A DNA stretch of 64,000 bases from Swaminathania salitolerans (GCF_025994315.1 NZ_BAQE01000012.1), one strand, 5' to 3'; positions 16,616 to 26,646 are shown, numbered from the stretch's first letter. Notes: generated from the sequence alone by a model not told the origin. Translations and numbers: made by a program.

Positions 16616-16633
16616 CCGTCCGGATATGGCGCC

Positions 16634-19600
16634 ATGACCCAGATATCCGAAACGATTACCGCCGTCGCCCCGTGGGAGGAGCGGCAAGGCCACGTTCCCG
16701 ACTGGGCCGTATTCGATGCGGCCTGGTATCGTGTGCGTTATCACGATTCGATTCTGGCCATGAACGGTCATGTTCCATCCGACGATGAGGCCCTGTTCGC
16801 CTTCTGGCAGCGCGACGGCGCCCGTCATGCCCAGTCGCCGAACCGCCTGTTCGACGAGATCTGGTACAGGCGCGTTCATGCCGATGTCGAGAACGGCATA
16901 CGCATGGGGGTGTTCGAGTCCGGGTTCCAGCATTACTGCGAAACGGGCCATCGGGGGCGATCCTGTCACTGGCTGTTTTCGGAAAGCGAATATTTCCGGC
17001 TCAATCCCGATCTGACCCCGGCTCTGGTGCGCGAACGCGGCTTCAGCAACGGATACGATCATTATCTGACGATCGGCCAGCGGGAGCGTCGTGTCAGTTC
17101 GCGGTTTCTGGTGCCCGATCTGTTGCGCAGTGCCCTGCTCGAGCACCGGCTGCCTTTCGACCCGGATCAGGGCGAGTTTTCCCGCCTCGTCTATGCGGAC
17201 GATACCGCCGGGCTGCGGGTGACCTGGTATTTCGATACCGCGTGGTATCTCGAGCGCTATCCCGAAATAACCGAGGCGATAGCCCGTCGGGAGTTCGTTT
17301 CTCCCTTGCATCATTATCTCTCGAACGATGCACCGACGGGATATTCTCCCGGACCGTTCTTCGACGAAACCTGGTATCTCGACCATAATCCCGATGTGAA
17401 CGATCTCGTGCGTGCCCGTGGCGTCCGGAACGGCTATGAGCATTTCATACGTTTCGGGCTGTTCGAGGGGCGCAGCCCGGCCGAGGGCATCGTCCTTGCG
17501 CCGACACCCTGTCAGGACAGCGCGCCGTCATGGGCGCAGATGCAGAACAATCCCTTCGTCGCGCTCGTCCGGGATGCGGCGAAGCGGGGTTCTGCTCCCG
17601 ATTCCGGGCCCGAACAGGCCTCACCCGAGCACGCTGCATCCGAACAGGCCTCACCCGAACAGGCCTCACCCGGACAGATCGCCCAGCTCGTCGCCTTGCG
17701 TGCCGAGACGCTGCTGCCTCTTCTGGCCCGCACGCCTCTCGATTTCCGGTATGTCGGCGCACCGGCCCTGAGCGTGATCGTTGTGGCTCACGGCGGCTTC
17801 CTCAAAGTGTTGCACACGCTCGCCGGGCTGCATGAGGGGAATGACGGCACGACGCAGATCCTGCTGATCGATACGGGGATGCAGGACGAAACCGCGGAAC
17901 TCGCGCGTTATGCGAGCGGGATGGACATCCTCCGTGCTCCCGGCGCCTCGCTGCAATCCTGCTGGCAGCAGGCGGGCGGGCAGATTCGTGGCGAGACGGT
18001 CCTGCTCATCGATGCCGGATGTCGTCCTTTCCTCGGTGCGGTATCCGCGGCTCGCGCACGGCTCGAGGCGGACAGGGCGCTGGCTGTCGTGCCGCAGATC
18101 GTCTCCGGGGATCTCTCCGTGCTGTCGGCGGGCGCCACGCTTGCGCGCGACGGGAGCATCTTTCCCTATGCCGCCGGGCGGGAGGCCTTCTCTCCCGATG
18201 TCGATTTCGTCCGTACCTGCGATACGGCAGGGCCCGGCGCCCTGCTATGCCGTCGGGAGTCCCTGCAATCCGTGCCGGGGCAGCTCGATCGTTTCGAGAT
18301 GCTGGGAGATCGCGGGCAGGTCTGGGCCGTTCTGGGGCTGCTGCTGCGCCAGGGTGCGCCGGAGGCCGGCCTCATTTACGATCCCGCATTTCTCGTCGCC
18401 GGGGAGAGCGACGGAGAGAACCCCGGAGAGAGGGAGATCGAGGACGCGCGTGCGGCAATCGTCCGGGCGGAGGGGCGCGAGGCGATACGACGGCATTTCG
18501 GCGATATCCTGCGTGGCTATCCGCCCGTGATTTCCGGCTCTCCCGAATCCCTCTATCGTTCTCCGCGGTTCGGTCGCCGTGTCCTGATTCTCGCCCGATC
18601 GTCGCAATGGAGCTCGTTTCGTCATCGCGTACGGATGCAGTCCCTGTGTGACGCGCTCGTGGGGCTGGGGTGCCAGATCACGGTCTTCGATCTGGACGGG
18701 CCCGGCGAAGGGCGTGAAGAGAGCTGCGGAGTTCGGGAGAGGCGCGACGAAGCGGGAGGTCTTCCCGAAGAGGTGGAACGTCGAGCCGGCTCGCTTTCCG
18801 GTCTGGACGAGATGCTCAGGACGAGGGCGCGCGGGTTCGACCGGATCTGGATCTGCGGCGGTCGGACTCTTTCCGAGGCGTTCGAGGTGCTGTCCGGGCA
18901 GGCGGCCCTTTTGCCGGAAGACGGTCTGACCCTCGATCTGCGCGAGCTGCAGAGCCATGCAGAGCATGCGGCGCTGCGCGAGATCGACGTGTCTACCGGG
19001 GCGTTTCAGGCGCATGAGCTCCTGTTCCGGAGCGGGATCGCGGAGGAATTGCGTCAGCTCTGGTTCTGTCAGGATATCGTGGTCACGAATGAGGACCAGG
19101 CCGGGCTCCTCGAGGCATTCCAGGGTAACAGGCCTGTACTGCTCGGAGAAAACCCGCCTTCCGTCGGTGGTGCGGCCTTTGAGGCGCGCCACCATCTTCT
19201 TTTCTGCGTTTCCGAAGCGACCGGTCAGGACTACGAGATCCGCTTTCTCAAATGGTTCGTGAGGGAGGTTCTCCCGCGTCTCGAAGGCCGTCTGCCGGAC
19301 AGCGTGAAGCTGATCCTGGCCTGTGAGGGGCCGCTTCCGTCCGAATTGTCGCTGATGACCTATTATCAGCGCATTGCGCCGCCGATCGAGGGGCGAGGGT
19401 CCTTCATCGCGCTCGCGAAAGCCTGCCGCCTCCTCATCGTGCCCGATGATGTGCCCGGTCGTCCCTCCCTGGCGCGGCTCATCGCCGGGGGATGCGGCCT
19501 GCCCGGCATCGACAGCGATCTGGAGGAGAGCACCAGCCCGACCACGACGCGCCGCCTCGATCCCGGAAGGTTTGCAGAGGCGGTACTCAGGCTCTATCAG

Positions 19601-19729
19601 GACAGGGATGAATGGACACGCCATTCCGGCGAGGTGCGGAGGCAGGCCGATGCGATGCGAACGCGCTATCGCGAGGTGCTCGGCGGGCTCGTCGGATCGG
19701 GTGAGATGAGGGAGAGAGCCAGTGGCTGA
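16634..19729 (+). CDS. Large multidomain glycosyltransferase
   Basis: Protein of 1031 residues. Residues 25-285 hold four or five copies of a roughly 40-60 residue repeat with the pattern W-Y ... N-P-D ... H-Y/F ... G ... E-G-R (for example ETWYLDHNPDVNDL with FGLFEGRSP), a module common in bacterial polysaccharide glycosyltransferases. A low-complexity Glu/Ala/Ser/Pro linker (about 315-345, encoded by 15-base DNA repeats near 17600-17670) leads to a GT2-like domain starting ALSVIVVAHGG near residue 377. A second, GT-B-like region starts near RRVLILARSSQWSSF, about residue 650. It probably builds a cell-surface polysaccharide. The C-terminus overlaps the next gene by 8 bases. Confidence 0.8.
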   Translation: MTQISETITAVAPWEERQGHVPDWAVFDAAWYRVRYHDSILAMNGHVPSDDEALFAFWQRDGARHAQSPNRLFDEIWYRRVHADVENGIRMGVFESGFQHYCETGHRGRSCHWLFSESEYFRLNPDLTPALVRERGFSNGYDHYLTIGQRERRVSSRFLVPDLLRSALLEHRLPFDPDQGEFSRLVYADDTAGLRVTWYFDTAWYLERYPEITEAIARREFVSPLHHYLSNDAPTGYSPGPFFDETWYLDHNPDVNDLVRARGVRNGYEHFIRFGLFEGRSPAEGIVLAPTPCQDSAPSWAQMQNNPFVALVRDAAKRGSAPDSGPEQASPEHAASEQASPEQASPGQIAQLVALRAETLLPLLARTPLDFRYVGAPALSVIVVAHGGFLKVLHTLAGLHEGNDGTTQILLIDTGMQDETAELARYASGMDILRAPGASLQSCWQQAGGQIRGETVLLIDAGCRPFLGAVSAARARLEADRALAVVPQIVSGDLSVLSAGATLARDGSIFPYAAGREAFSPDVDFVRTCDTAGPGALLCRRESLQSVPGQLDRFEMLGDRGQVWAVLGLLLRQGAPEAGLIYDPAFLVAGESDGENPGEREIEDARAAIVRAEGREAIRRHFGDILRGYPPVISGSPESLYRSPRFGRRVLILARSSQWSSFRHRVRMQSLCDALVGLGCQITVFDLDGPGEGREESCGVRERRDEAGGLPEEVERRAGSLSGLDEMLRTRARGFDRIWICGGRTLSEAFEVLSGQAALLPEDGLTLDLRELQSHAEHAALREIDVSTGAFQAHELLFRSGIAEELRQLWFCQDIVVTNEDQAGLLEAFQGNRPVLLGENPPSVGGAAFEARHHLLFCVSEATGQDYEIRFLKWFVREVLPRLEGRLPDSVKLILACEGPLPSELSLMTYYQRIAPPIEGRGSFIALAKACRLLIVPDDVPGRPSLARLIAGGCGLPGIDSDLEESTSPTTTRRLDPGRFAEAVLRLYQDRDEWTRHSGEVRRQADAMRTRYREVLGGLVGSGEMRERASG

Positions 19730-21116
19730 GGTTTCGGACGCCGTTCTGACGCGGGTCGATCAGGATCTGAACGAGAGCCTCGAACGGCTTTTCGCGTTTC
19801 TGCGTATTCCCAGTATTTCGGCCCAGCCGGATCATGCGCAAGCGTGTCGTCTGGCGGCACAATGGCTGTGCACCGAGCTTTCGGCGCTCGGCTTCGACGC
19901 GACGATCCGCGAGACGCCCGGCCATCCCATGGTCGTGGGGCATGACAGGCCGGAAGAGGCGCAAGGGCTGCACGTTCTGTTCTACGGGCATTATGACGTC
20001 CAGCCGACCGATCCGCTTTCGCTCTGGAAGAGCGATCCTTTCGCGCCTTCCCTCGTCACGGGACCGGATGGACGTCAGGTCATCGTCGCGCGCGGTGCTT
20101 CGGACGACAAGGGGCAGCTCATGACGTTTATCGAGGCCTGTCGGGCCTGGCGCGCCGTGCACGGAACGCTGCCCGTCAGGGTCTCTGTCCTGATCGAGGG
20201 AGAGGAGGAGAGCGGCGGCGCCAATCTGATGCCTTTCCTGAAGGCCAATGCGGATGAACTCGAAGCCGATGTCGCGCTGATCTGCGATACGGGTATGCCC
20301 GACCGCAGGACGCCCGCAATCACGACCAGCCTGCGCGGACTGGTCGGTGAGGAGGTCACGATCGAATGCGCGACCCACGATCTGCATTCGGGCATGTTCG
20401 GCAATGCGGCGCGCAATCCGATCGAGTTGCTGTGTCAGGCGCTCGGCTCGGTGCGCGACAGCGAGGGACGCGTGACGCTGCCGGGCTTCTATGACGGGGT
20501 CATCGTCCCGTCCGATTCGGTTCGGGACCAGTGGCGGGCGATCTTCCCCGACGACTCGCTCACGCTCGGGCCGGTCGGCTTGTCCCGGGCTGCCGGGGAG
20601 GCAGGATTTACGGCCGTCGAGCAGATATGGGCGCGTCCGAGCTACGAGATCAATGGCATCTCCGGCGGATATGAGGGAGACGGATTCAAGACTGTGCTCC
20701 CCGCGAAGGCCATGGCGAAGGTGTCGTTCCGTCTCGTGCCGGGCCAGGATCCGGAGGCCGTGCGTGCGGCTTTCCGTGCCCATGTGAGAAATGCGATGCC
20801 TGACGATGCGCGGGTGACGTTCAGCGAGCATGGTGCATCGAGCGGTTTTGCCGTGCCTGAGAATGGCCCGCTTCTGAAGACCGCGCTGGATGCGCTCGGC
20901 AAGGAATGGGGCGTGCCTGCGGTTTCGATCGGCTGCGGCGGGTCGATCCCGGTCGTGGCCGAGGTGAAGGAGGCGCTCGACATGGACTCGCTCCTGATCG
21001 GATTCGCTCAGGATGACGACCGTATCCACTCACCCAACGAGCAGTATGGCGTCGAGTCGTTTCACAAGGGAATCCGTTCCTGGGTGCGTATCCTCTCCGC
21101 TTTTTCGCAGCTCTGA
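19722..21116 (+). CDS. M20-family metallopeptidase (dipeptidase)
   Basis: Protein of 464 residues with a GTG start overlapping the previous stop, after a GGGAGAGAG ribosome binding site. Metal ligands are in FYGHYDVQPTDP (about residue 86), GASDDKGQ and the catalytic IEGEEESGG. The dimerisation domain carries the bridging His in THDLHSGMFGN, and a later ligand His is in DRIHSPNEQY. These match M20 dipeptidases such as carnosinase-like and DapE-like enzymes, which cleave short peptides in the cytoplasm. Substrate unknown. Confidence 0.92.
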   Translation: MAEVSDAVLTRVDQDLNESLERLFAFLRIPSISAQPDHAQACRLAAQWLCTELSALGFDATIRETPGHPMVVGHDRPEEAQGLHVLFYGHYDVQPTDPLSLWKSDPFAPSLVTGPDGRQVIVARGASDDKGQLMTFIEACRAWRAVHGTLPVRVSVLIEGEEESGGANLMPFLKANADELEADVALICDTGMPDRRTPAITTSLRGLVGEEVTIECATHDLHSGMFGNAARNPIELLCQALGSVRDSEGRVTLPGFYDGVIVPSDSVRDQWRAIFPDDSLTLGPVGLSRAAGEAGFTAVEQIWARPSYEINGISGGYEGDGFKTVLPAKAMAKVSFRLVPGQDPEAVRAAFRAHVRNAMPDDARVTFSEHGASSGFAVPENGPLLKTALDALGKEWGVPAVSIGCGGSIPVVAEVKEALDMDSLLIGFAQDDDRIHSPNEQYGVESFHKGIRSWVRILSAFSQL

Positions 21117-21132
21117 CCAAAGAGGGGGCGAC

Positions 21133-22119
21133 GTGCTGCCTGCCCTGACCATGGGCGATCCCGCCGGGATCGGTCCGGAACTCACGATCGCGGCCTGGCG
21201 GATGCTTCGCGAGAGCGGTGAGGCGTTTTTCTGGATCGGCGATCCTTCCCTCGTCGCCGACGAGATCCCGGTCAGGATCATCGGGAATGCGGGCGAGGCT
21301 GCCGCGGTTTTCGAAAACGCTCTTCCGGTGATGCCGCTGTCTCTTCCCGGCCCGGTCCGTGCGGGGCACCCCGAATCCCGCTTTGCCGATGCCATTATCG
21401 CCTCGATTGGCAAGGCGACGGCGCTTGCGCTTTCGGGAGAGGCCAGCGCAGTGGTGACGAACCCGATCAGCAAGATCGTGCTCAGGGAAGCCGGTTTCGG
21501 ATTTCCCGGACATACGGAATTTCTCGCCGCCCTCTGCGACGTTCCGGGAGAGGAGATCATGATGCTCGCCTCACCCCGGCTGCGCGTCGTGCCGGTGACC
21601 GTTCATGTCGGGCTTCGGGCAGCGATGGACATGCTGAACGTGTCTCGGATCGTGCATGTCGGGGCGACGCTGCATCGCGCCTTGCAGCGCGATTTCGGGA
21701 TCGCGGCGCCGCGTATTGCCGTTGCCGGACTCAATCCCCATGCCGGAGAAGGCGGCGTCATGGGATCGGAGGAGCAGGAGACGATCGCTCCTGCCATCGC
21801 CCGGATGCGCGCGATGGGAATCGATGCGACCGGGCCGTGGCCGCCGGACACGCTTTTCACGGATCTGGCGCGGCCCGGTTACGATGCCGCCTTGTGCATG
21901 TATCACGATCAGGCGCTGATTCCGCTCAAGACGCTCGACATGGCGACGGGGGTCAATGTGACGCTGGGCCTGCCGATCGTCCGGACATCGCCCGATCACG
22001 GGACGGCTTTCGGAATTGCTGGCAAGGGCGAGGCCGATGTCACGAGCCTCCTCTCGGCCCTGCGCCTGGCAGGAGAACTGGGCCACGCACGCGCGCATGC
22101 AAAGGAAAAGAACGGATGA
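21133..22119 (+). CDS. pdxA: 4-hydroxythreonine-4-phosphate dehydrogenase
   Basis: Protein of 328 residues in the DXP-dependent pyridoxal 5'-phosphate pathway; it oxidises 4-phosphohydroxy-L-threonine to the aminoketone used by PdxJ. The opening TMGDPAGIGPE, the FPGHTEFLA block, metal ligands in MYHDQALIPLK, and VRTSPDHGTAF are all diagnostic. The GTG at 21133 was chosen because AGAGGGGG precedes it at good distance and the family sequence starts there. It ends in an ATGA overlap with pdxJ. Confidence 0.95.
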   Translation: MLPALTMGDPAGIGPELTIAAWRMLRESGEAFFWIGDPSLVADEIPVRIIGNAGEAAAVFENALPVMPLSLPGPVRAGHPESRFADAIIASIGKATALALSGEASAVVTNPISKIVLREAGFGFPGHTEFLAALCDVPGEEIMMLASPRLRVVPVTVHVGLRAAMDMLNVSRIVHVGATLHRALQRDFGIAAPRIAVAGLNPHAGEGGVMGSEEQETIAPAIARMRAMGIDATGPWPPDTLFTDLARPGYDAALCMYHDQALIPLKTLDMATGVNVTLGLPIVRTSPDHGTAFGIAGKGEADVTSLLSALRLAGELGHARAHAKEKNG

Positions 22120-22847
22120 TCCGGCTCGGTGTGAACATCGATCACGTTGCGACACTACGCAATGCCAGGGGCGGGTCTCACCCCGATCCTGTTGCGGCGG
22201 CGCTTCTCGCGCAAAAGAGCGGTGCGGATGGCATCACCGCACATCTGCGCGAGGACCGGCGCCATATCCGCGACGAGGACATGAACCGTCTGAGGCGCGA
22301 ATTATCCGTCCCGCTCAATTTCGAAATGGCCGCGACAGAGGAGATGGTCGCGCTGGCCTGTGCGCTCGGGCCTCATGCCTGTTGCCTCGTTCCCGAGAAG
22401 CGGGAGGAGGTCACGACCGAGGGGGGGCTCGACGTACTGGGCCAGGCAGGGGATCTCGCACTGAAGATCGAAAGGCTGAAAGCGGCCGGGATTCGTGTCT
22501 CTCTCTTCGTCGATCCGGAGGCGACCCAGATAGAGACGGCAGCGCGTATCGGTGCCGATGTGGTGGAGCTGCATACCGGTGCCTATGCCCATCATCCCGG
22601 GGATGTGGAATTCGGGCGGCTATGCGATGGGGCCGCCGTGGCGGTGTCCTGCGGTCTCGAGCTGCATGCGGGTCACGGGCTGACTTACGACAATGTCGGG
22701 CCCGTGGCCGGTCTTGCCGGGCTGAAAGAGCTCAATATCGGCCATTTCCTGATCGGAGAGGCGGTGTTTTCCGGATTGCCCGCGGCGATCGCCCGCATGA
22801 GACAGGCGATCGCCGCCGGGGCGCTTTTCAGGGCCGGGGCACGATAA
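22116..22847 (+). CDS. pdxJ: Pyridoxine 5'-phosphate synthase
   Basis: Protein of 243 residues that condenses the PdxA product with deoxyxylulose 5-phosphate to form pyridoxine phosphate. The start MIRLGVNIDHVATLRNARGG is the family signature. TAHLREDRRHI, VELHTGAYA and LNIGHFLIGEAVF (phosphate binding) complete it. The ATG shares four bases with the pdxA stop. The 3' end overlaps a convergent lipoprotein gene by 20 bases. Confidence 0.96.
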   Translation: MIRLGVNIDHVATLRNARGGSHPDPVAAALLAQKSGADGITAHLREDRRHIRDEDMNRLRRELSVPLNFEMAATEEMVALACALGPHACCLVPEKREEVTTEGGLDVLGQAGDLALKIERLKAAGIRVSLFVDPEATQIETAARIGADVVELHTGAYAHHPGDVEFGRLCDGAAVAVSCGLELHAGHGLTYDNVGPVAGLAGLKELNIGHFLIGEAVFSGLPAAIARMRQAIAAGALFRAGAR

Positions 22848-23418
22848 CCGGTCGGTTCGGATCCGTGTAATTCGGGACCGTCTCCCCCGATTGCTTGTTA
22901 TAGGTCGCCGATGTGCTCTGGTTCGGCGCCGCAGGCGAGTGGAAGGCCGAGACGGGACCGAAGGGACCGCCATTGACCTTGCGCATGCTGGCTTCGGGCT
23001 GGCGGGCGCAGCCGCGGGTGATGATCGAGCAGATACCGTCCGATCCGATGATTTCGTCGTCGTCGCCCGCATAGTGCACTTCGGAAACGCGATCATGATC
23101 GAGGCGGATGATCGCCTTGCAGGTCGTGCCGGCACCGCCCAGCGTCACCTGGGTCATGTTCAGGAGCTGCTGGACCGGAATGATTGTGGAGTCGCTGGCG
23201 CTCGGCAGGTTCATCGTACCGACATACTGATAGATCTGTGTCGTATCGTTGAGAGTCTTCGTCGAGTTCGGAATGCCCGCACAGGCCTGCAGGTCGTTGG
23301 AGGTCATGCCGATCATCGCGATCTGGGCCCGATGGGCCTCCCGGGAGTCGAAATAGCCGCAGCCGCCAAGGCTCAGAAGCGACATGGCGCCCAGAGCGAA
23401 ACGCAGGGTGGAAGTCAA
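22828..23418 (-). CDS. Lipoprotein of unknown function (paralogue of the one at the right edge)
   Basis: About 196 residues if a TTG at 23418 is used; GAGGATCC lies a short distance upstream, and a longer frame to 23472 gives an unlikely signal peptide. The lipobox LGGC ends at Cys20. The mature start has a short domain, IGMTSNDLQACAGIPNS, with a YQYVG strand, resembling the lipoprotein at 63709 (IGKTDVDVLRTFGVPSR with FLAYIDN). Two further Cys pairs could form disulfides. The C-terminus is Pro/Asn-rich. Convergent with pdxJ. Function unknown; likely an outer-membrane lipoprotein. Confidence 0.75.
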   Translation of the reverse strand: MTSTLRFALGAMSLLSLGGCGYFDSREAHRAQIAMIGMTSNDLQACAGIPNSTKTLNDTTQIYQYVGTMNLPSASDSTIIPVQQLLNMTQVTLGGAGTTCKAIIRLDHDRVSEVHYAGDDDEIIGSDGICSIITRGCARQPEASMRKVNGGPFGPVSAFHSPAAPNQSTSATYNKQSGETVPNYTDPNRPVIVPRP

Positions 23419-23525
23419 AAACAGGATCCTCGATGCGATAGGGGGGCGAATCACCCGCGGGTGAGGCACCACGATAACAGAGACTTGATCAGGAAGTCCC
23501 TATCTGCCCGTTTATCGCAATCGTT

Positions 23526-24035
23526 TCAATTTCGGGAATGTAACCTCAGGGCACGAATGCAATCGTCCCGTTGCAGGGCGTAGGTGATATCGTGCGCGGC
23601 GAGCAGGGAAGACCGGACCTGGTGTTTCCATCGCGCGTCGCCTGCACCGCACACGGCACGGCCGGAATAGGGGCTTCGGGCGACGGGAGAAAGCGCGGAG
23701 AGACCCGATTGCGCGTCTTTTCCAAGGCGCGACCGAAGCGCCCTCTGCATTGCGGAAATTTCATGACGGGGTGCGTAATCGATCAGCGCGCGCAGGGTTG
23801 CAGAGCTGAGTGCAGGGTCGCTCCGGGCAATGTCGCGTTCGACCCGGGACCAGTCATGACGCAACGTCAGGTGCCAGGCGACGGAACGCGGGCCATCGCT
23901 CGAAATCCGTCCGGAGAGGGAATGCGAGAAATGCGGCGCCGAATAGGCTCTTGCCGTGGCCCCTCCGCATGTGGCGACCAGCAGGACGACAATAGCGGCA
24001 ACGGACAGGAAGGTGGACAGAACGGCGTGACGCAT
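23526..24035 (-). CDS. Secreted small protein of unknown function
   Basis: Protein of 169 residues. The start MRHAVLSTFLSVAAIVVLLV has a hydrophobic signal peptide with probable cleavage near ATARA. The mature part has charged helices and two or three Cys near the C-terminus (CGAG, DDCIRALR). No family recognised. The ATG at 24035 was picked because the signal peptide begins there. Confidence 0.6.
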   Translation of the reverse strand: MRHAVLSTFLSVAAIVVLLVATCGGATARAYSAPHFSHSLSGRISSDGPRSVAWHLTLRHDWSRVERDIARSDPALSSATLRALIDYAPRHEISAMQRALRSRLGKDAQSGLSALSPVARSPYSGRAVCGAGDARWKHQVRSSLLAAHDITYALQRDDCIRALRLHSRN

Positions 24036-24280
24036 GGCGCTCCCGGATGACAGATCGTGACCGTGAGACTCCCTGCGAATCGTGGCAGCAGAAAGGCCGC
24101 AGCGTAAGACGTTGTTGCAAGACCCTGTCGCAAGGGGCGGCTCCTCTCCTCCCCGGTGCGACAAGCGGGTGCGAGAGGCGGGGATGAGAGGCGTTGGGAA
24201 AGGCGGTTCCCCCCCGAAGCATGATGTTCTACAGATCGCACGACTTATCCAACCGCGTTTCCATCCCTCAAGGAGTGATC

Positions 24281-24505
24281 ATGGCCGCTATTTCCTCTTC
24301 GGAGATTACCCGTCTGCAGACAACGTTGCGTCGCCTGCTCGGGTCACCGCAGCTGACCGTCAATGCGCCGCCTCGTGCCGGGCTCTCCGTAGAGCTGGCC
24401 GTCAATGGCGAAGTGATCGGCACGATCCACCGCGACGAGGATGAGGGCGAGGTTTCCTACGCCGTTCATGTGACCGTTCTCGAGGAAGATCTGCCCCCCG
24501 CCTGA
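24281..24505 (+). CDS. DUF3126-family protein
   Basis: Protein of 74 residues. Blocks LQTTLRRLLGS, VELAVNGEVIGTIHRDED and EGEVSYAVHVTVLEEDL match the alphaproteobacterial DUF3126 family, whose role is unknown. AAGGAG sits 6 bases before the ATG, which settles the start against an upstream extension. Single gene with its own upstream region. Confidence 0.85.
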   Translation: MAAISSSEITRLQTTLRRLLGSPQLTVNAPPRAGLSVELAVNGEVIGTIHRDEDEGEVSYAVHVTVLEEDLPPA

Positions 24506-24710
24506 CGAGGGCTTCTCCAGGCTTCCTCTGCCCGTACGCAGGGCAGGACGGTTTCCGTGCCGCCGCGCGCCCCGATCATGATTTCGGACCCGTCTTCCGG
24601 AGTCCGGGGTGGGTATCGCGGCAGGAATGACGATTTTTCTCCTCCCGTTCAGGCCCTGCATGGCCCTTCGCGGGGCGCGCCGCTCTGGCGCCGGATTACA
24701 GGATTGCCAG

Positions 24711-25766
24711 ATGGACAATGTCGCCCCCCCCAGCAAGGCGCCCGGGACGGTTGCTGTCATCATCCCGTTCTATAACGGATCCCGTTATATCGAGCGGGCG
24801 ATCGTCAGCGTTCTCTCCCAGACGGTGCCCGCCGACGATTTCCTCATCGTCGATGACGGATCGGAGGCGGCGGAAAGCGCGCGTCTGCATGAAATCGCGA
24901 CCCGCCACGGCGTGCGTGTCGTTCGTCAGGAAAATGGCGGGCAGGGCGCCGCCCGCAATTTCGGTGTCTCGCAGACCGTATCGACCTATCTCTGTTTCCT
25001 CGATCAGGACGATTTCTTTCTCAGGACCCATATCGAGACCCTTCTGGACCATGTGCCGAGGAACGATCCGCATTTCGGCTGGGTTTACGGGGATCTCATG
25101 GAGGCCGATGCCGAAGGTCATATCCTCGAGACCTCGATTGCCATCCGGTACAGCGACCATCCCAAGACATCGGTCCGTGAGATGATTGCAGGAGACATGC
25201 ATGTCCTGCCCTCTGCATCTCTCATAGCGCGGGAGGCCTTCGACCATGTTGGCGGTTTCGACCCGCAATTCATGGGCTATGAGGATGACGACCTGTTTCT
25301 GAGGCTCTTCCGCGCGGGATATTCGAACAGTTTTTTGCCCGAGCCGGTTACCGTCTGGTGCATCAACAAGGACAGCACGTCTCACAGCATCCGGATGAGT
25401 CGCAGCCGTCTGCTCTTCATCCGGAAACTCTGTTCGCTGTTCGGATCCGATCCCGAGCGTCTGAAACTCTATATGCGCGAATTGATATTTCCGCGTTTCT
25501 GCAACCTGATCGTCTGGGAAGCCGTGAAGTCGATCTATTTCGCGCGCGATGCGCACGAGATCCGGATGGCACGTCATCGCGACGAATTCGTCGCGATGCT
25601 CGATGAGTTCGCGACCCTGATGAAGACGCATACGCGACTGAAAATCGAGGACAGGTTCCGGCTAAGACTTTATCAGGCATGTGTCCGTCCGAAATCGCGG
25701 GCGGTCCTGTTTCTGCCCTATACGGTCATGCGGGTCGTGAAACGGTTCGGAAAGGGAAAACGCTGA
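24711..25766 (+). CDS. Glycosyltransferase family 2
   Basis: Protein of 351 residues from ATG 24711 (a start at 24609 is possible but the added residues look unlike protein). The GT-A fold is shown by VAVIIPFYNGSRYIERA, then FLIVDDGSE, the DXD-like metal motif FLDQDDFF, and GGFDPQFMGYEDDDLFLRLFR, where the ED pair is the usual catalytic base region. The C-terminal 120 residues are helical and basic with no membrane spans. It probably transfers a sugar in surface polysaccharide or LPS synthesis; donor and acceptor unknown. Confidence 0.87.
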   Translation: MDNVAPPSKAPGTVAVIIPFYNGSRYIERAIVSVLSQTVPADDFLIVDDGSEAAESARLHEIATRHGVRVVRQENGGQGAARNFGVSQTVSTYLCFLDQDDFFLRTHIETLLDHVPRNDPHFGWVYGDLMEADAEGHILETSIAIRYSDHPKTSVREMIAGDMHVLPSASLIAREAFDHVGGFDPQFMGYEDDDLFLRLFRAGYSNSFLPEPVTVWCINKDSTSHSIRMSRSRLLFIRKLCSLFGSDPERLKLYMRELIFPRFCNLIVWEAVKSIYFARDAHEIRMARHRDEFVAMLDEFATLMKTHTRLKIEDRFRLRLYQACVRPKSRAVLFLPYTVMRVVKRFGKGKR

Positions 25767-25772
25767 AGCGAC

Positions 25773-25830
25773 GCCCGGAGAGACAGCCCCGGGATCTCTG
25801 CGGAGCCATACCGTTTCCGGGCTTTTCTCT
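25773..25830 (+). terminator. Probable intrinsic terminator after the GT2 gene
   Basis: GCCCGGA (25773-25779) pairs with TCCGGGC (25816-25822), followed by TTTTCTCT. The 36-base loop holds a further small stem (GAGA/TCTC). It lies just after the GT2 stop and before a convergent gene. Confidence 0.4.
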
Positions 25831-25896
25831 CGTGTTCAGCCTGTCGTGTTGCGGCGGGACTTGCCGGATGGACCCGATTCGCCCGCACAGGTGAGG

Positions 25897-26502
25897 TCAG
25901 GCGGCCTTGGGAATATCGAAGCGCGTGATCTTCCAGCGCCATTGTTCGAATTTGAGATGGACGATCGTCGGTTTTCCGCCGGGGCCCGTGATCAGCCCGG
26001 CCTCGAAGCGCAGCGGGGACACGAAATGCGCCGAGATGCGGGCATAGAGGGCCATCAATCCCGGAGCAGGGGCGGATGCGGGCGCATGAATCATCTGGGA
26101 TGCCATCGTCATCAGCGTCTCCGGAGTGAGATGCGTGTCGATGGCGTGAGAGACGGCGCCCGACGCGAAGGAGGTGCCGAAATCGGGAAGATCGTCCTCG
26201 GCCGGGGGCGGTCCCAGCAGCGTCTCGAGCGTATCGCTCTTCAGGCTGGCGCTCAGGGCGCTCCAGTCGATATGCTGGGCGAGCGTGTCCGTATCGTGGC
26301 TTCTCAGCGCCGAGGAGAGAGACCAAAGGGCGAGATAGGGAGAGAGCGCATAGATGCAGGCGAGGGCCACGAACAGGGCACCCGCGATATGCGGTGTGCG
26401 TCTGAGCGAGGGCAGCGCCAGTCTGAAAGGCGCGGGCGCAAATTCGGCGGGCAATCCTGCTGGGTCTCTCATGGATTTCTCTGCAACTGGCAAAAGGGAC
26501 AT
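25897..26502 (-). CDS. DUF2939-family protein with one membrane helix
   Basis: Protein of 201 residues (191 if the Met at residue 11 is used). A hydrophobic helix at about residues 41-60 (AGALFVALACIYALSPYL) is followed by the motif SPYLALWSLSSALRSHD, then a block of short helices and a final strand pair, WRWKITRFDIPKA. The order matches DUF2939, small proteins with an N-terminal anchor. Role unknown. Convergent with the GT2 gene and divergent from the MoeB/ThiF gene. Confidence 0.75.
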   Translation of the reverse strand: MSLLPVAEKSMRDPAGLPAEFAPAPFRLALPSLRRTPHIAGALFVALACIYALSPYLALWSLSSALRSHDTDTLAQHIDWSALSASLKSDTLETLLGPPPAEDDLPDFGTSFASGAVSHAIDTHLTPETLMTMASQMIHAPASAPAPGLMALYARISAHFVSPLRFEAGLITGPGGKPTIVHLKFEQWRWKITRFDIPKAA

Positions 26503-26646
26503 GAACGCGCCATGAGGCGCGCCTTAATCGATCAAGCCGGTAACAAACGGCGTTCCGGGTAGGCGCAGCATTCTGTTTGTCGAGTCTGAGTGACTTTATG
26601 GTAACGGACTGCCATAGCTCTTGTCATCTAAATCCCGAGCGCCGAG

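Noticed and set aside
15092..17443. Long open frame on the minus strand antisense to lapA/secB/glycosyltransferase
   Set aside because: No family features, biased Arg/Gly/Pro composition, and it runs opposite to well-supported genes; typical of GC-rich third-position bias.
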